Below, in pieces: positions 9,176 through 16,411 of a stretch of DNA of 64,000 nt. The DNA is taken from contig NZ_CP072115.1 of NCBI RefSeq assembly GCF_017639855.1, positions 1,990,501-2,054,500 of the forward strand, written 5' to 3'. This DNA is from Streptococcus sp. zg-86 (lineage in GTDB: Bacteria; Bacillota; Bacilli; Lactobacillales; Streptococcaceae). A program made the position numbers and the translations under genes. The notes under the pieces were generated by a model. The model did no database searches, was not told the DNA's origin, and saw nothing but the letters and a program-made list of their open reading frames with translations. The stretch's first letter is position 1. Every line of letters begins with the position of its first letter.

Positions 9176-9919
9176 CTATTCCATCAATTCTCTCAAGATA
9201 CTAACACTGGTCAGCGCATAAAGCGGAGCGGTTTCTGCCCTCATAATCCGCGGACCAAGACCAATCCTACGCCCGCCCTTGCTTTCAAAGCGTGCCACTT
9301 CTTCTGGAGATAAACCACCTTCAGGACCAAAGATAAGGAGAATTTTTTCGCCACCAGAAAGGCTAGAAAGAACTTGCACCAAGGTCGCCCGCTCCCCTTC
9401 CTTAGCTGATTCTTCATAGGCAATCAAAATGCAGTCAAACGAATCTAGCGTCGCAAGAAAATCTGCTTGATGAGTAAACAAGGTGACTCTAGGCACCCGA
9501 TTACGTTTGCTTTGCTCTGCTGCTCCTAGGGCAATTTTCTGCAACTTTTCGACCTTTTTGATAAGTTTCTTACTGTCCCACTTGACCACGGACCAATCTG
9601 CCGGAAAGGCCCAGAGCTGACTTGCACCTAACTCTGTCGTTTTCTGGGCAAGAAATTCTAATTTGTCCCCTTTTGGAAAACCACAGGCAATCGTTACCTC
9701 GACCGGTAATTCCACTTGATCAGGCAAGTCCTCAAGGAGTTCAAATCGGTATTCTGTTTCATTGACCACGCACGCCAAGCGCTTCACTCCATCGTCAAAG
9801 ACCAAGACCACTTGATCACCTTTTGCCAAGCGCATGACCTGAAACATGTGCTTAATTGTGTCCTTATCTTCAATCGTCACAGGTGAAATTGCTTCACCCT
9901 TTACAAAATACTGCTGCAT
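9176..9919 (-). CDS. rsmE: 16S rRNA (uracil1498-N3)-methyltransferase
   Basis: This SPOUT-class methyltransferase methylates U1498 of 16S rRNA. An N-terminal PUA-like domain (about 1-70) precedes the knotted SAM-binding domain, with the typical LIFGPEGGLSPEEV (about 190-205) and LGPRIMRAETAP near the C terminus. Length is 247 residues. It begins directly after the prmA stop with no intergenic bases, so prmA-rsmE form one transcript, as in many Firmicutes. Confidence 0.95.
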   Translation of the reverse strand: MQQYFVKGEAISPVTIEDKDTIKHMFQVMRLAKGDQVVLVFDDGVKRLACVVNETEYRFELLEDLPDQVELPVEVTIACGFPKGDKLEFLAQKTTELGASQLWAFPADWSVVKWDSKKLIKKVEKLQKIALGAAEQSKRNRVPRVTLFTHQADFLATLDSFDCILIAYEESAKEGERATLVQVLSSLSGGEKILLIFGPEGGLSPEEVARFESKGGRRIGLGPRIMRAETAPLYALTSVSILRELME

Positions 9920-10864
9920 CTATCCTCCTATGACACCTGAAATATCCTGAGTTTTTTTCAACACAAGAGCATTCCATTCCCCTTGAATCATCTGGGTTTC
10001 AAGGAAGAAACCTGCACGATAAGCTGCTTCTAAGACCATATCCAACTTATCCGCAATAATCCCACTCATAATCAGATAGCCTTCGTCTTTCAGCAAACGA
10101 TAGGCATCATCTGTCAAATGCACCAGAATATCCGCCAAAATATTGGCTACAATGACATCCGCCTCAAGCTCTACGCCACGGAGTAAATCCCCTGTTTGTA
10201 CGGTAATATTCTCTGTATCAGCATTCAAATCAATATTTTCCTGTGCAACCCGTACTGCAACCTCATCAAGGTCATAGGCATGAATCTCACTCGCACCAAG
10301 AAGGGAACTCGCAATCGATAGCACCCCACTTCCTGTTCCAACATCAAGAACACGCTCGCCACCTCGTAACACTTGCTCTAAGGCAAATAAGCTCATCTTG
10401 GTCGTCGGATGCGTTCCAGTCCCAAAGGCCATACCAGGATCGAGCCGAATGACCTTCTCCTCAGCTGTCGCCCCATATTCCGTCCAAGACGGCACAATCG
10501 TCAAATTGTGGGTAATTCGAGCCGGCTCATAATATTTCTTCCAGTTATCAGCCCAGTCTTCCTCTTCCAACTCCTGCTCTTCTAAACGAACACTGGTTGG
10601 ATCGACAAAATCGCTGACTTCAGCTAACCGTTCGAGCAGAAGCGCTTTAATCTGGTCAATCGCTCGATTTTCTGGGTAATAGGCACTAATGGTAATCCAA
10701 TCTGACTGCTCCTTTTCGGGCACAATTTCTCCGAACAAGTCCTCCTTGTCCAGATAATCTGCTGTGTCTTCAATCGCAACCCCTTGCGCTCCCAATTCAA
10801 TTAAGAGATTCGATACAATCTCCTCACCTTGGCGCTCTAACTGCACCCGCAATTCCTGCCACAT
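9920..10864 (-). CDS. prmA: Ribosomal protein L11 methyltransferase
   Basis: This 314-residue class I SAM-dependent methyltransferase trimethylates ribosomal protein L11. The N-terminal half is the L11-recognition region; the C-terminal half has the motif I segment VLDVGTGSGVLSIA (about 181-194) and the NPPF-like position VIVANILADIL (about 245-255). PGMAFGTGTHPTT, just before the catalytic domain, is the family hallmark. An AAAGGAGAG ribosome binding site precedes the ATG at 10864. It lies 30 bp after the DUF3013 gene and is followed immediately by rsmE. Confidence 0.95.
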   Translation of the reverse strand: MWQELRVQLERQGEEIVSNLLIELGAQGVAIEDTADYLDKEDLFGEIVPEKEQSDWITISAYYPENRAIDQIKALLLERLAEVSDFVDPTSVRLEEQELEEEDWADNWKKYYEPARITHNLTIVPSWTEYGATAEEKVIRLDPGMAFGTGTHPTTKMSLFALEQVLRGGERVLDVGTGSGVLSIASSLLGASEIHAYDLDEVAVRVAQENIDLNADTENITVQTGDLLRGVELEADVIVANILADILVHLTDDAYRLLKDEGYLIMSGIIADKLDMVLEAAYRAGFFLETQMIQGEWNALVLKKTQDISGVIGG

Positions 10865-10894
10865 AGTCTCTCCTTTACTTGCTGATTTCTTGTT

Positions 10895-11365
10895 TTAATA
10901 CCTCGGATAAGGGTGAAAATCCTTTTCTTGCAAAGCTGCTCTGCCATTTTCAAAAGCCTCTTTATCCCAGACAATCGCAAATTCTTCTGCTTCCTCATCT
11001 GCCAAAAAGTCCATTAAATCATCCAGTCCTTTTTCCGCTGTTTCTGCCAAAAATTCGACAAAATAAGCCAAAAACTCACTAGACAACCCTTTTTTCTGCT
11101 CATAGGGAATAGTCGCTAAATACTCCTCTTCCTGAACGGTTGATTTTAAAGGATTATAAAATAAGACTGCCTCTTCAAAGAAAATATCTTCTGTTGTCCG
11201 ATTTCCCTCATCATCAACTGTTTCAATACCTGCCTGATTTTCCACTTCCAACAGAAAAGCAACCTCCACCGCATGATTTTTCTTATCCCAATTGATTTCA
11301 AAATCGTATGGAAAATCCTTCTCCATTTTCTGGTCCAACACATCTAAAAATCCGTACTTACTCAT
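10895..11365 (-). CDS. DUF3013 family protein
   Basis: This 156-residue acidic, soluble protein with no membrane segment belongs to a family found mostly in streptococci and usually placed just upstream of prmA. I recognise it as DUF3013 by its MSKYGFLDVLDQ start, its acidic C-terminal half and its context. No catalytic motif is visible and no function is known to me. It is probably co-transcribed with prmA and rsmE. It is divergent from rarA, with under 90 bp of shared upstream sequence. Confidence 0.8.
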   Translation of the reverse strand: MSKYGFLDVLDQKMEKDFPYDFEINWDKKNHAVEVAFLLEVENQAGIETVDDEGNRTTEDIFFEEAVLFYNPLKSTVQEEEYLATIPYEQKKGLSSEFLAYFVEFLAETAEKGLDDLMDFLADEEAEEFAIVWDKEAFENGRAALQEKDFHPYPRY

Positions 11366-11452
11366 CTTGCCTCACTTTGCTGTATTTATGATAGAATATA
11401 TAGATAAGTGTAACACAAAACCAAGTAAAAAGATAGGACAGAAAGGAGCCTC

Positions 11453-12739
11453 ATGATCAACAACCTCGCTCTTAACATGCGTCCCAAAACCATTGACCAA
11501 ATTATTGGACAAGACCACTTAGTCGGAGAAGGAAAAATTATCCGCCGGATGGTCGAGGCAAAACGTCTGTCATCCATGATTTTATATGGACCACCAGGCA
11601 TTGGAAAGACCAGTATCGCAAGTGCCATAGCAGGAACCTCAAAATACGCTTTTCGTACTTTCAATGCAACAGTCGACTCCAAAAAGCGACTCCAAGAAAT
11701 TGCAGAAGAAGCCAAGTTTTCAGGCGGTCTGATTCTACTTCTCGATGAAATTCATCGCTTGGATAAGACCAAACAAGATTTTCTCTTGCCTCTCCTTGAA
11801 AACGGCAATCTCATCATGATTGGGGCTACCACAGAAAATCCATTCTTCTCCGTGACACCAGCTATTCGCAGTCGTGTTCAAATTTTTGAATTAGAACCAC
11901 TTTCCAACGATGATATCAAAACAGCTGTTCAGATTGCCATTACTGATACTGAGCGTGGGTTTGATTTTCCTGTTATCCTCGATGATGAGGCGCTCGATTT
12001 CATTGCAACCAGTACCAACGGAGATTTACGCTCTGCTTTCAACTCCTTAGAATTAGCCGTTCTATCCACCCCTGAGAATGATGAGGGCATCCGCCATATC
12101 ACGCTTGACACCATGGAAAATAGCCTACAAAAAAGCTATATCACCATGGATAAGAATGGCGACGGCCACTACGATGTCCTCTCAGCTCTTCAAAAATCCA
12201 TTCGAGGTAGTGATGTCAATGCCAGTCTCCACTATGCTGCTCGTCTGATTGAAGCAGGTGATTTACCAAGCCTTGCAAGGCGACTCATGGTGATTGCCTA
12301 CGAAGACATCGGACTTGCCAATCCCGAAGCCCAAATCCACACGGTAGCAGCCCTTGAAGCCGCTCAAAAAATTGGTTTTCCAGAAGCTCGCATTCCCATT
12401 GCCAATATTGTTATTGATCTTGCCCTGTCACCAAAATCAAACTCCGCTTATCTAGCGATAGATCAAGCAATTGCTGACCTCAAAAAAACAGGGCATCTTC
12501 CCATTCCACGTCATCTCCGGGATGGTCATTACAAGGGAAGCAAGGAATTAGGCAATGCGCAAGATTATCTCTATCCCCATAACTTTCCTGAAAAATGGGT
12601 CGACCAGCAATATCTACCAGATAAATTACGCGATAGCCAATATTTTTCAGCTAATGACACTGGGAAATACGAGCGAGCACTCAAACTAACCCAGGAGAAA
12701 ATTCAAGAACTAAAAAAACGAAAAGCCAAAAGACCTTGA
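11453..12739 (+). CDS. rarA: Replication-associated recombination protein A (RarA/MgsA, AAA+ ATPase)
   Basis: This 428-residue AAA+ ATPase acts at stalled replication forks. Walker A GPPGIGKTS lies at about residues 46-54 and Walker B LILLLDEIHR at about 98-107; sensor 1 is the GATTENP stretch. The C-terminal third is the RarA tetramerisation region (AYEDIGLANPEA; PKSNSAYLAIDQA). The ATG at 11453 follows GAAAGGAG with good spacing, and the product starts at the conserved LALNMRPKTIDQIIGQ. It is a single gene; the putative 6S RNA gene lies downstream on the same strand. Confidence 0.95.
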   Translation: MINNLALNMRPKTIDQIIGQDHLVGEGKIIRRMVEAKRLSSMILYGPPGIGKTSIASAIAGTSKYAFRTFNATVDSKKRLQEIAEEAKFSGGLILLLDEIHRLDKTKQDFLLPLLENGNLIMIGATTENPFFSVTPAIRSRVQIFELEPLSNDDIKTAVQIAITDTERGFDFPVILDDEALDFIATSTNGDLRSAFNSLELAVLSTPENDEGIRHITLDTMENSLQKSYITMDKNGDGHYDVLSALQKSIRGSDVNASLHYAARLIEAGDLPSLARRLMVIAYEDIGLANPEAQIHTVAALEAAQKIGFPEARIPIANIVIDLALSPKSNSAYLAIDQAIADLKKTGHLPIPRHLRDGHYKGSKELGNAQDYLYPHNFPEKWVDQQYLPDKLRDSQYFSANDTGKYERALKLTQEKIQELKKRKAKRP

Positions 12740-12798
12740 GAGAGTAAGGAAAACACGCTTTCTTTATGGCAACGCTTTCTTTTTTTACAAATTTTCTC

Positions 12799-12826
12799 TT
12801 GATTTTTTTCAAAAATATGATAAGAT
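12799..12826 (+). promoter_or_regulatory. Promoter of the putative 6S RNA gene
   Basis: The -35 TTGATT (12799-12804) and -10 TAAGAT (12821-12826) are 16 bp apart. Transcription would start near 12833-12841, at the foot of the long stem described in the next entry. Confidence 0.55.
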
Positions 12827-12837
12827 AAATACATAGA

Positions 12838-13037
12838 TAAGAACTGCTGTGGTATACGAATTCATACCTATGTGTTGACCGACTATTTTTGTATTACTAG
12901 GGAAACAAGAGTTTTCTAACAGTATGCAGGCCGTCTCACACGGAAGCGACTGAAGTTAGAAACGAGTTACCCACCTGCTACTTACTGTGCGGGATCAATA
13001 CAATTCATGAATCACCGGTACCAATACAGCGTTTTTC
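12838..13037 (+). ncRNA. ssrS: Probable 6S RNA
   Basis: This noncoding segment of about 200 nt can fold end to end into a rod. The closing stem pairs GCTGTGGTA (12846-12854) with TACC..ACAGC (13019-13030). Inner stems pair ATTCAT with ATGAAT, GTGTTGA with TCAATAC, and TTTCTAAC (12913-12920) with GTTAGAAA (12955-12962), capped by a CCGTCTCACACGG hairpin. A T-rich stretch follows (13031-13041). Size, single rod shape with internal bubbles, its own promoter and position just before a tRNA gene fit 6S RNA, the RNA polymerase-sequestering regulator. The identification rests on structure and context, not on a covariance search. Confidence 0.7.
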
Positions 13038-13041
13038 TTTT

Positions 13042-13114
13042 CCTTCCTTAGCTCAGCTGGCAGAGCAGCGGACTCTTAATCCGTGGGTCGTAGGTTCGAT
13101 CCCTACAGGGAGGA
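13042..13114 (+). tRNA. tRNA-Lys (CTT)
   Basis: This 73-nt cloverleaf has acceptor stem CCTTCCT/AGGGAGG with one G-U pair, D-arm GCTC...GAGC, anticodon stem GCGGA/TCCGT with loop CTCTTAA, and T-arm GTAGG-TTCGATC-CCTAC. The anticodon at positions 34-36 is CTT, reading AAG lysine codons. The discriminator base is A and the CCA end is not encoded. It follows the 6S RNA terminator tract within about 5 bases. Confidence 0.95.
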
Positions 13115-13129
13115 TTTCGCATATCTCCG

Positions 13130-13155
13130 AAAGCCTTGCATTGCAGGGCTTTTTT
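13130..13155 (+). terminator. Terminator after tRNA-Lys
   Basis: Stem AAAGCCTTGCA (13130-13140) pairs with TGCAGGGCTTT, followed by a T-run to 13155. Confidence 0.85.
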
Positions 13156-13181
13156 GCTACAATCAATGCATCATACTACTG

Positions 13182-13328
13182 TTTACACTCTGTGAAAATC
13201 AACACCTCATGAGCTTTCACAATCAAGCATTATACAAAGCAGGAAATCAGATGAGCAAAACGAACCTCCTCTAAACTGTAGGCAATGAAAACAACAAACC
13301 TAACATCTAATTTTTGATGAGTAGAATA
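13182..13328. repeat. Decayed BOX-like repeat
   Basis: The right end TTTTTGATGAGTA (13311-13323) matches the terminus of the BOX-like copy at 58621. The left end ACTCTGTGAAAATCAA (about 13186-13201) is a degraded match to the other terminus. Interior similarity is weak. The open frame across this region is not convincing as a gene. Confidence 0.4.
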
Positions 13329-13333
13329 CAAAA

Positions 13334-13366
13334 ACACCAGACTGGGCATTTCCAATCTGGTATTTT
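13334..13366 (-). terminator. Terminator of glf
   Basis: Read on the minus strand, TACCAGATTGG and CCCAGTCTGGTG form a stem with a short loop, followed by a T-rich stretch (GTTTTTGT). It starts just after the glf stop. Confidence 0.75.
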
Positions 13367-13367
13367 A

Positions 13368-14474
13368 TTACGATTTTGTAAACTCTGCTTCAACTACTGC
13401 AAGTGCCCGTTCGATGACCAAGTGCATATCATAATACTTGTAATCCGCTAAACGACCACAGAAAATGACCCTGTCTTGAATAGCTTCTGCCTCTTTTGCA
13501 TACTTGGCAAAAATAGCATTGTTTTCCGCATCATTGATTGGATAGTATGGCTCCTCACCTTTTTGCCAATCGGCTGGGTATTCTCTGGTAATAACGGTTT
13601 TTTCCTGCCTTCCGAATTCAAAGTGCTTATGTTCAATAATCCGTGTATAAGGGACTTCTCGCTCGGTATAATTGACCACAGCATTACCTTGGAAATTATC
13701 TATATCCAACACTTCATGCTCAAAGTGTAGTCCACGATAGTCCAACTCCCCATGCTTGTAATCAAAATACTGGTCAATCATGCCTGTAAAGACTACTTTT
13801 TTAGCCTGATTCTCCCATTTTGATTTTTTTTCGAAGAAATCTACACCAAGCTCAACCTCAATGCCTTCTAACATTTTTTCAATAATAACATTGTAACCCC
13901 CCTCTGGAATTCCTTGGTAGCGGTCATTAAAGTAATTATTATCAAATGTAAAACGAACTGGCAAACGCTTGATGATAAAGGGGGGTAAATCCGTCGCAGA
14001 TCGTCCCCACTGCTTTTCTGTATAGCCCTTGATCAATAGTTCATAGACATCTTTTCCAATCAATTTCAAGGCTTGCTCTTCCAAGTTTTTTGGCTCTATA
14101 CCTTGCAAATGCTGAGTCTGCTCAGCAATTTTTTCCCTCACTTCTTGCGGAGTCTTGGTTCCCCACATGGCATAGAAGGTATTCATGTTAAAAGGCAGAT
14201 TATACAATTTCCCTTGATAATTGGCAACGGGAGAATTGATATAGTGGTTAAATGTTGCAAATTGATTAACATAATCCCAAATACGCTTATTAGATGTATG
14301 GAAAATGTGCGCCCCATATTTATGAACATTGATACCTTCAATCGACTCGCAATAGATATTGCCTCCGATATGGTTTCGTTTATCAATCACCTTGACGGTT
14401 TTACCACGCTTGGTCGCCTCGTAAGCAAATACAGCACCTGATAGTCCAGCTCCAACAATAATATAATCGTACAT
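13368..14474 (-). CDS. glf: UDP-galactopyranose mutase
   Basis: This FAD-dependent enzyme converts UDP-galactopyranose to UDP-galactofuranose, the precursor for galactofuranose in surface polysaccharides. Its 368 residues begin with the dinucleotide-binding motif GAGLSGAVFAYEA (about 8-20). The family's HKYGAHIFHTSNK (about 52-64, around the substrate and flavin) and the late FCGRLADYKYYDMH (about 341-354) are intact. It stands alone with its own terminator, away from any visible capsule or other polysaccharide genes, so its polysaccharide partner must lie elsewhere in the chromosome. Confidence 0.95.
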   Translation of the reverse strand: MYDYIIVGAGLSGAVFAYEATKRGKTVKVIDKRNHIGGNIYCESIEGINVHKYGAHIFHTSNKRIWDYVNQFATFNHYINSPVANYQGKLYNLPFNMNTFYAMWGTKTPQEVREKIAEQTQHLQGIEPKNLEEQALKLIGKDVYELLIKGYTEKQWGRSATDLPPFIIKRLPVRFTFDNNYFNDRYQGIPEGGYNVIIEKMLEGIEVELGVDFFEKKSKWENQAKKVVFTGMIDQYFDYKHGELDYRGLHFEHEVLDIDNFQGNAVVNYTEREVPYTRIIEHKHFEFGRQEKTVITREYPADWQKGEEPYYPINDAENNAIFAKYAKEAEAIQDRVIFCGRLADYKYYDMHLVIERALAVVEAEFTKS

Positions 14475-14535
14475 TTCCTGACTCTCTTCCCTAAAATAAC
14501 CCTACCATTATATCACAATTATGAAGAAAATTGGT

Positions 14536-15132
14536 CTATTTTTCCTCTCTCACTACCTGTTCATAGTGGTTGGTCCCGTCTTGCAATTTTTCCCAAATCA
14601 CCACTTGCTGCTCTCTTAGGGATTTTTGGACATCAATAATCCGTTGATTAGACGAACCCCGAAATTGCAGCATGAGATTGCGCTTGGTCCGATCATACCG
14701 GCCATCGACTAAAATGTCGATATAGCTGAGTAATTCTAGCTTATCTGGCGTTTCTAGCATCATTTCTTCCCAAGTATAGCCCGTCCAAGACCAAATATCC
14801 TTTTCAGGTAATTCTTTGCGAATCCGCTTGACCAAGGGAAGAAGAATCCCCGTATTGAGAAAGGGCTCACCACCTAGCAAGGTCAAGCCCTGTACGTAAG
14901 GCTGAGCAAGGTCCTGCATAATCTGCTCCTCCAATTCCTGTGTATAAGGAATTCCTGCCTTAAAAGACCAAGTTGCCACATTGTAGCAACCCTCGCAATG
15001 AAACATACAGCCAGCGACATAGAGGGAATTGCGTACCCCCTCTCCATCCACAAAATTAAAGGCCTTGTAGTCGATAATTCGTCCCTGACTCAATTCTTCA
15101 CTTTTCCACTCTTGTGGTTTTGGATGATTCAT
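14536..15132 (-). CDS. nrdG: Anaerobic ribonucleotide reductase activating protein
   Basis: This radical SAM enzyme (198 residues) generates the glycyl radical on NrdD under anaerobic conditions. The [4Fe-4S]-binding motif CMFHCEGC (CX3CX2C, about residues 42-49) is intact, followed by the GGEPF segment near residue 93. The start overlaps the upstream GNAT stop by 4 nt. The order nrdD - small gene - acetyltransferase(s) - nrdG is the same as in other streptococci, with two acetyltransferases here instead of one. Confidence 0.95.
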   Translation of the reverse strand: MNHPKPQEWKSEELSQGRIIDYKAFNFVDGEGVRNSLYVAGCMFHCEGCYNVATWSFKAGIPYTQELEEQIMQDLAQPYVQGLTLLGGEPFLNTGILLPLVKRIRKELPEKDIWSWTGYTWEEMMLETPDKLELLSYIDILVDGRYDRTKRNLMLQFRGSSNQRIIDVQKSLREQQVVIWEKLQDGTNHYEQVVREEK

Positions 15133-15638
15133 GCTTCCTCCAACTCAATCCAATACCGTTCCGTCCCATCTACTTGATTTTCCAACTGACCACCTTGTGA
15201 AAGAATGGTACGGCGACTCGCTTCATTGTCCACATGGCAGGTCAGAAGTACACGGGAAATAGCCTTAGCCTTCGCTTCTATCAAACCCAAGCGCAGCTGC
15301 TCCTTGGCATAGCCTTTTCCGCGTTCGCTGGGACGAATGCAATAACCAATATGACCATATTCACTCAGTACCGTAGGGGTATTCGTTGTCCTAAGAGCTA
15401 ACAAGCCAAGCAGACGATTACCCTCGTAGGATAAATAAAGGACAAATGGACCAAGCCCACTTTCTAATACATCCCTCGTTTCTTGTTGGTGCAGCAAGTC
15501 AAGCCACCTTTCAAAATTACCATCTGCCTTCTGCCAAGCGTAAATATTACCACTCGCCCGTGAGCCAAATCGCTCAAATTCTGCTTGCATATCTAAAAAA
15601 TCTTGCTTGTCTTGTAAAATTGGTCGTCTTAACTCCAT
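15129..15638 (-). CDS. GNAT-family acetyltransferase (copy 2 of tandem pair)
   Basis: This 169-residue GCN5-related N-acetyltransferase uses acetyl-CoA; the substrate is unknown. The acetyl-CoA-binding motif is YCIRPSERGKGYAKEQL (about 102-118). The last 75 residues are almost identical to the upstream copy (15642-16145), whereas the first 90 are clearly different. An acetyltransferase at this place between nrdD and nrdG is normal in streptococci. The gene overlaps nrdG by 4 nt and lies 3 nt after its sister, so it belongs to the nrd transcript. Confidence 0.88.
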   Translation of the reverse strand: MELRRPILQDKQDFLDMQAEFERFGSRASGNIYAWQKADGNFERWLDLLHQQETRDVLESGLGPFVLYLSYEGNRLLGLLALRTTNTPTVLSEYGHIGYCIRPSERGKGYAKEQLRLGLIEAKAKAISRVLLTCHVDNEASRRTILSQGGQLENQVDGTERYWIELEEA

Positions 15639-15641
15639 GGC

Positions 15642-16145
15642 CTACTCCCTTTCTAGGTCAATCCAGTACCGTTCCGTCCCATCTACTTGATTTTCCAACT
15701 GACCACCTTGTGAAAGAATGGTACGCCGGCTTGCTTCATTGTCCACATGGCAAGTCAGAAGTACACGGGAAATAGCCTTAGAACGAGCTTCTATCAAGCC
15801 CAAACGTAGCTGCTCCTTGGCATAGCCTTTCCCGCATTCGCTAGGACGAATGCAATAGCCAATATGGCCACCATGTTGCAGGAGTTTGTCGTTTAGCCGT
15901 AAGCGAAGGTTTAAAAAGCCGAGTGCTCGACCATTCTCATCAAAGGAAACATACTGGATAAAAGGCACAAATCCTTCTGGAAGTCCGAGTCCCATTTCCG
16001 CATTGGTATTGGCTTCTAGCCACTCTTCATAGACAACATTCTCCCTGCCCAAAAAGCCATCCGTAGAACTATTACTCTGACAAAACTCCTCAATCATCTC
16101 TAAAATCGTCACTTGATCTACTAACGTCGGCCGTCTTAATTCCAT
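15642..16145 (-). CDS. GNAT-family acetyltransferase (copy 1 of tandem pair)
   Basis: This acetyltransferase has 167 residues if started at the ATG at 16145, which has a GAAGGGAG ribosome binding site and gives MELRRPTL, matching its sister's MELRRPIL. An in-frame start at 16199 would add 18 residues without homology and is unlikely. The core YCIRPSECGKGYAKEQL has Cys in place of the usual Arg (sister: SERGKGYA), a change inside the CoA-pyrophosphate loop. The C-terminal 75 residues are nearly identical to the sister gene, consistent with duplication plus later gene conversion. Confidence 0.85.
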   Translation of the reverse strand: MELRRPTLVDQVTILEMIEEFCQSNSSTDGFLGRENVVYEEWLEANTNAEMGLGLPEGFVPFIQYVSFDENGRALGFLNLRLRLNDKLLQHGGHIGYCIRPSECGKGYAKEQLRLGLIEARSKAISRVLLTCHVDNEASRRTILSQGGQLENQVDGTERYWIDLERE

Positions 16146-16270
16146 CGCTCTCCCTTCGTTCAAAGGAAATAAACTAGTGTGACACGAATTGGTAAGCAAA
16201 AAAGAGAGAGATTACTAAGGCATCATAATTTCCACACTCTCTCCGTCCTACTGCCCATCATTGTCCTAGT

Positions 16271-16411
16271 CTATTTAGAACCTTTTTGCTTTAAAAATTT
16301 CTCTCGCAAGGCAGCAACCTTGTCTTTTTTAGTCGTGCCACCTTTCGAATGTTTTTCGTGGTAACGTTCAACAAGAGCCTTTCCCTTGTCATCTAGCTGG
16401 TATTTCCCCAT
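16271..16411 (-). CDS. Small conserved protein of the nrd cluster (46 aa)
   Basis: The start at 16411 follows GGAGAAAAAG; translation gives MGKYQLDDKGKALVERYHEK... and ends KQKGSK. It is 46 residues, very basic and lysine-rich, with no membrane segment. The start lies 23 nt inside the 3' end of nrdD, suggesting coupled translation. A small basic protein is found at this exact position after nrdD in other streptococci. Function is unknown to me; a role tied to NrdD is only suggested by position. Confidence 0.75.
   Translation of the reverse strand: MGKYQLDDKGKALVERYHEKHSKGGTTKKDKVAALREKFLKQKGSK

Noticed and set aside
12740..12798. Terminator for rarA from the repeated ACGCTTTCTTT stretch
   Set aside because: The two copies are direct, not inverted, so no stem forms; I see no clear rarA terminator.
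16146..16199. 18-residue longer start for the first acetyltransferase
   Set aside because: The internal ATG at 16145 has a better ribosome binding site and aligns with the start of the sister gene.
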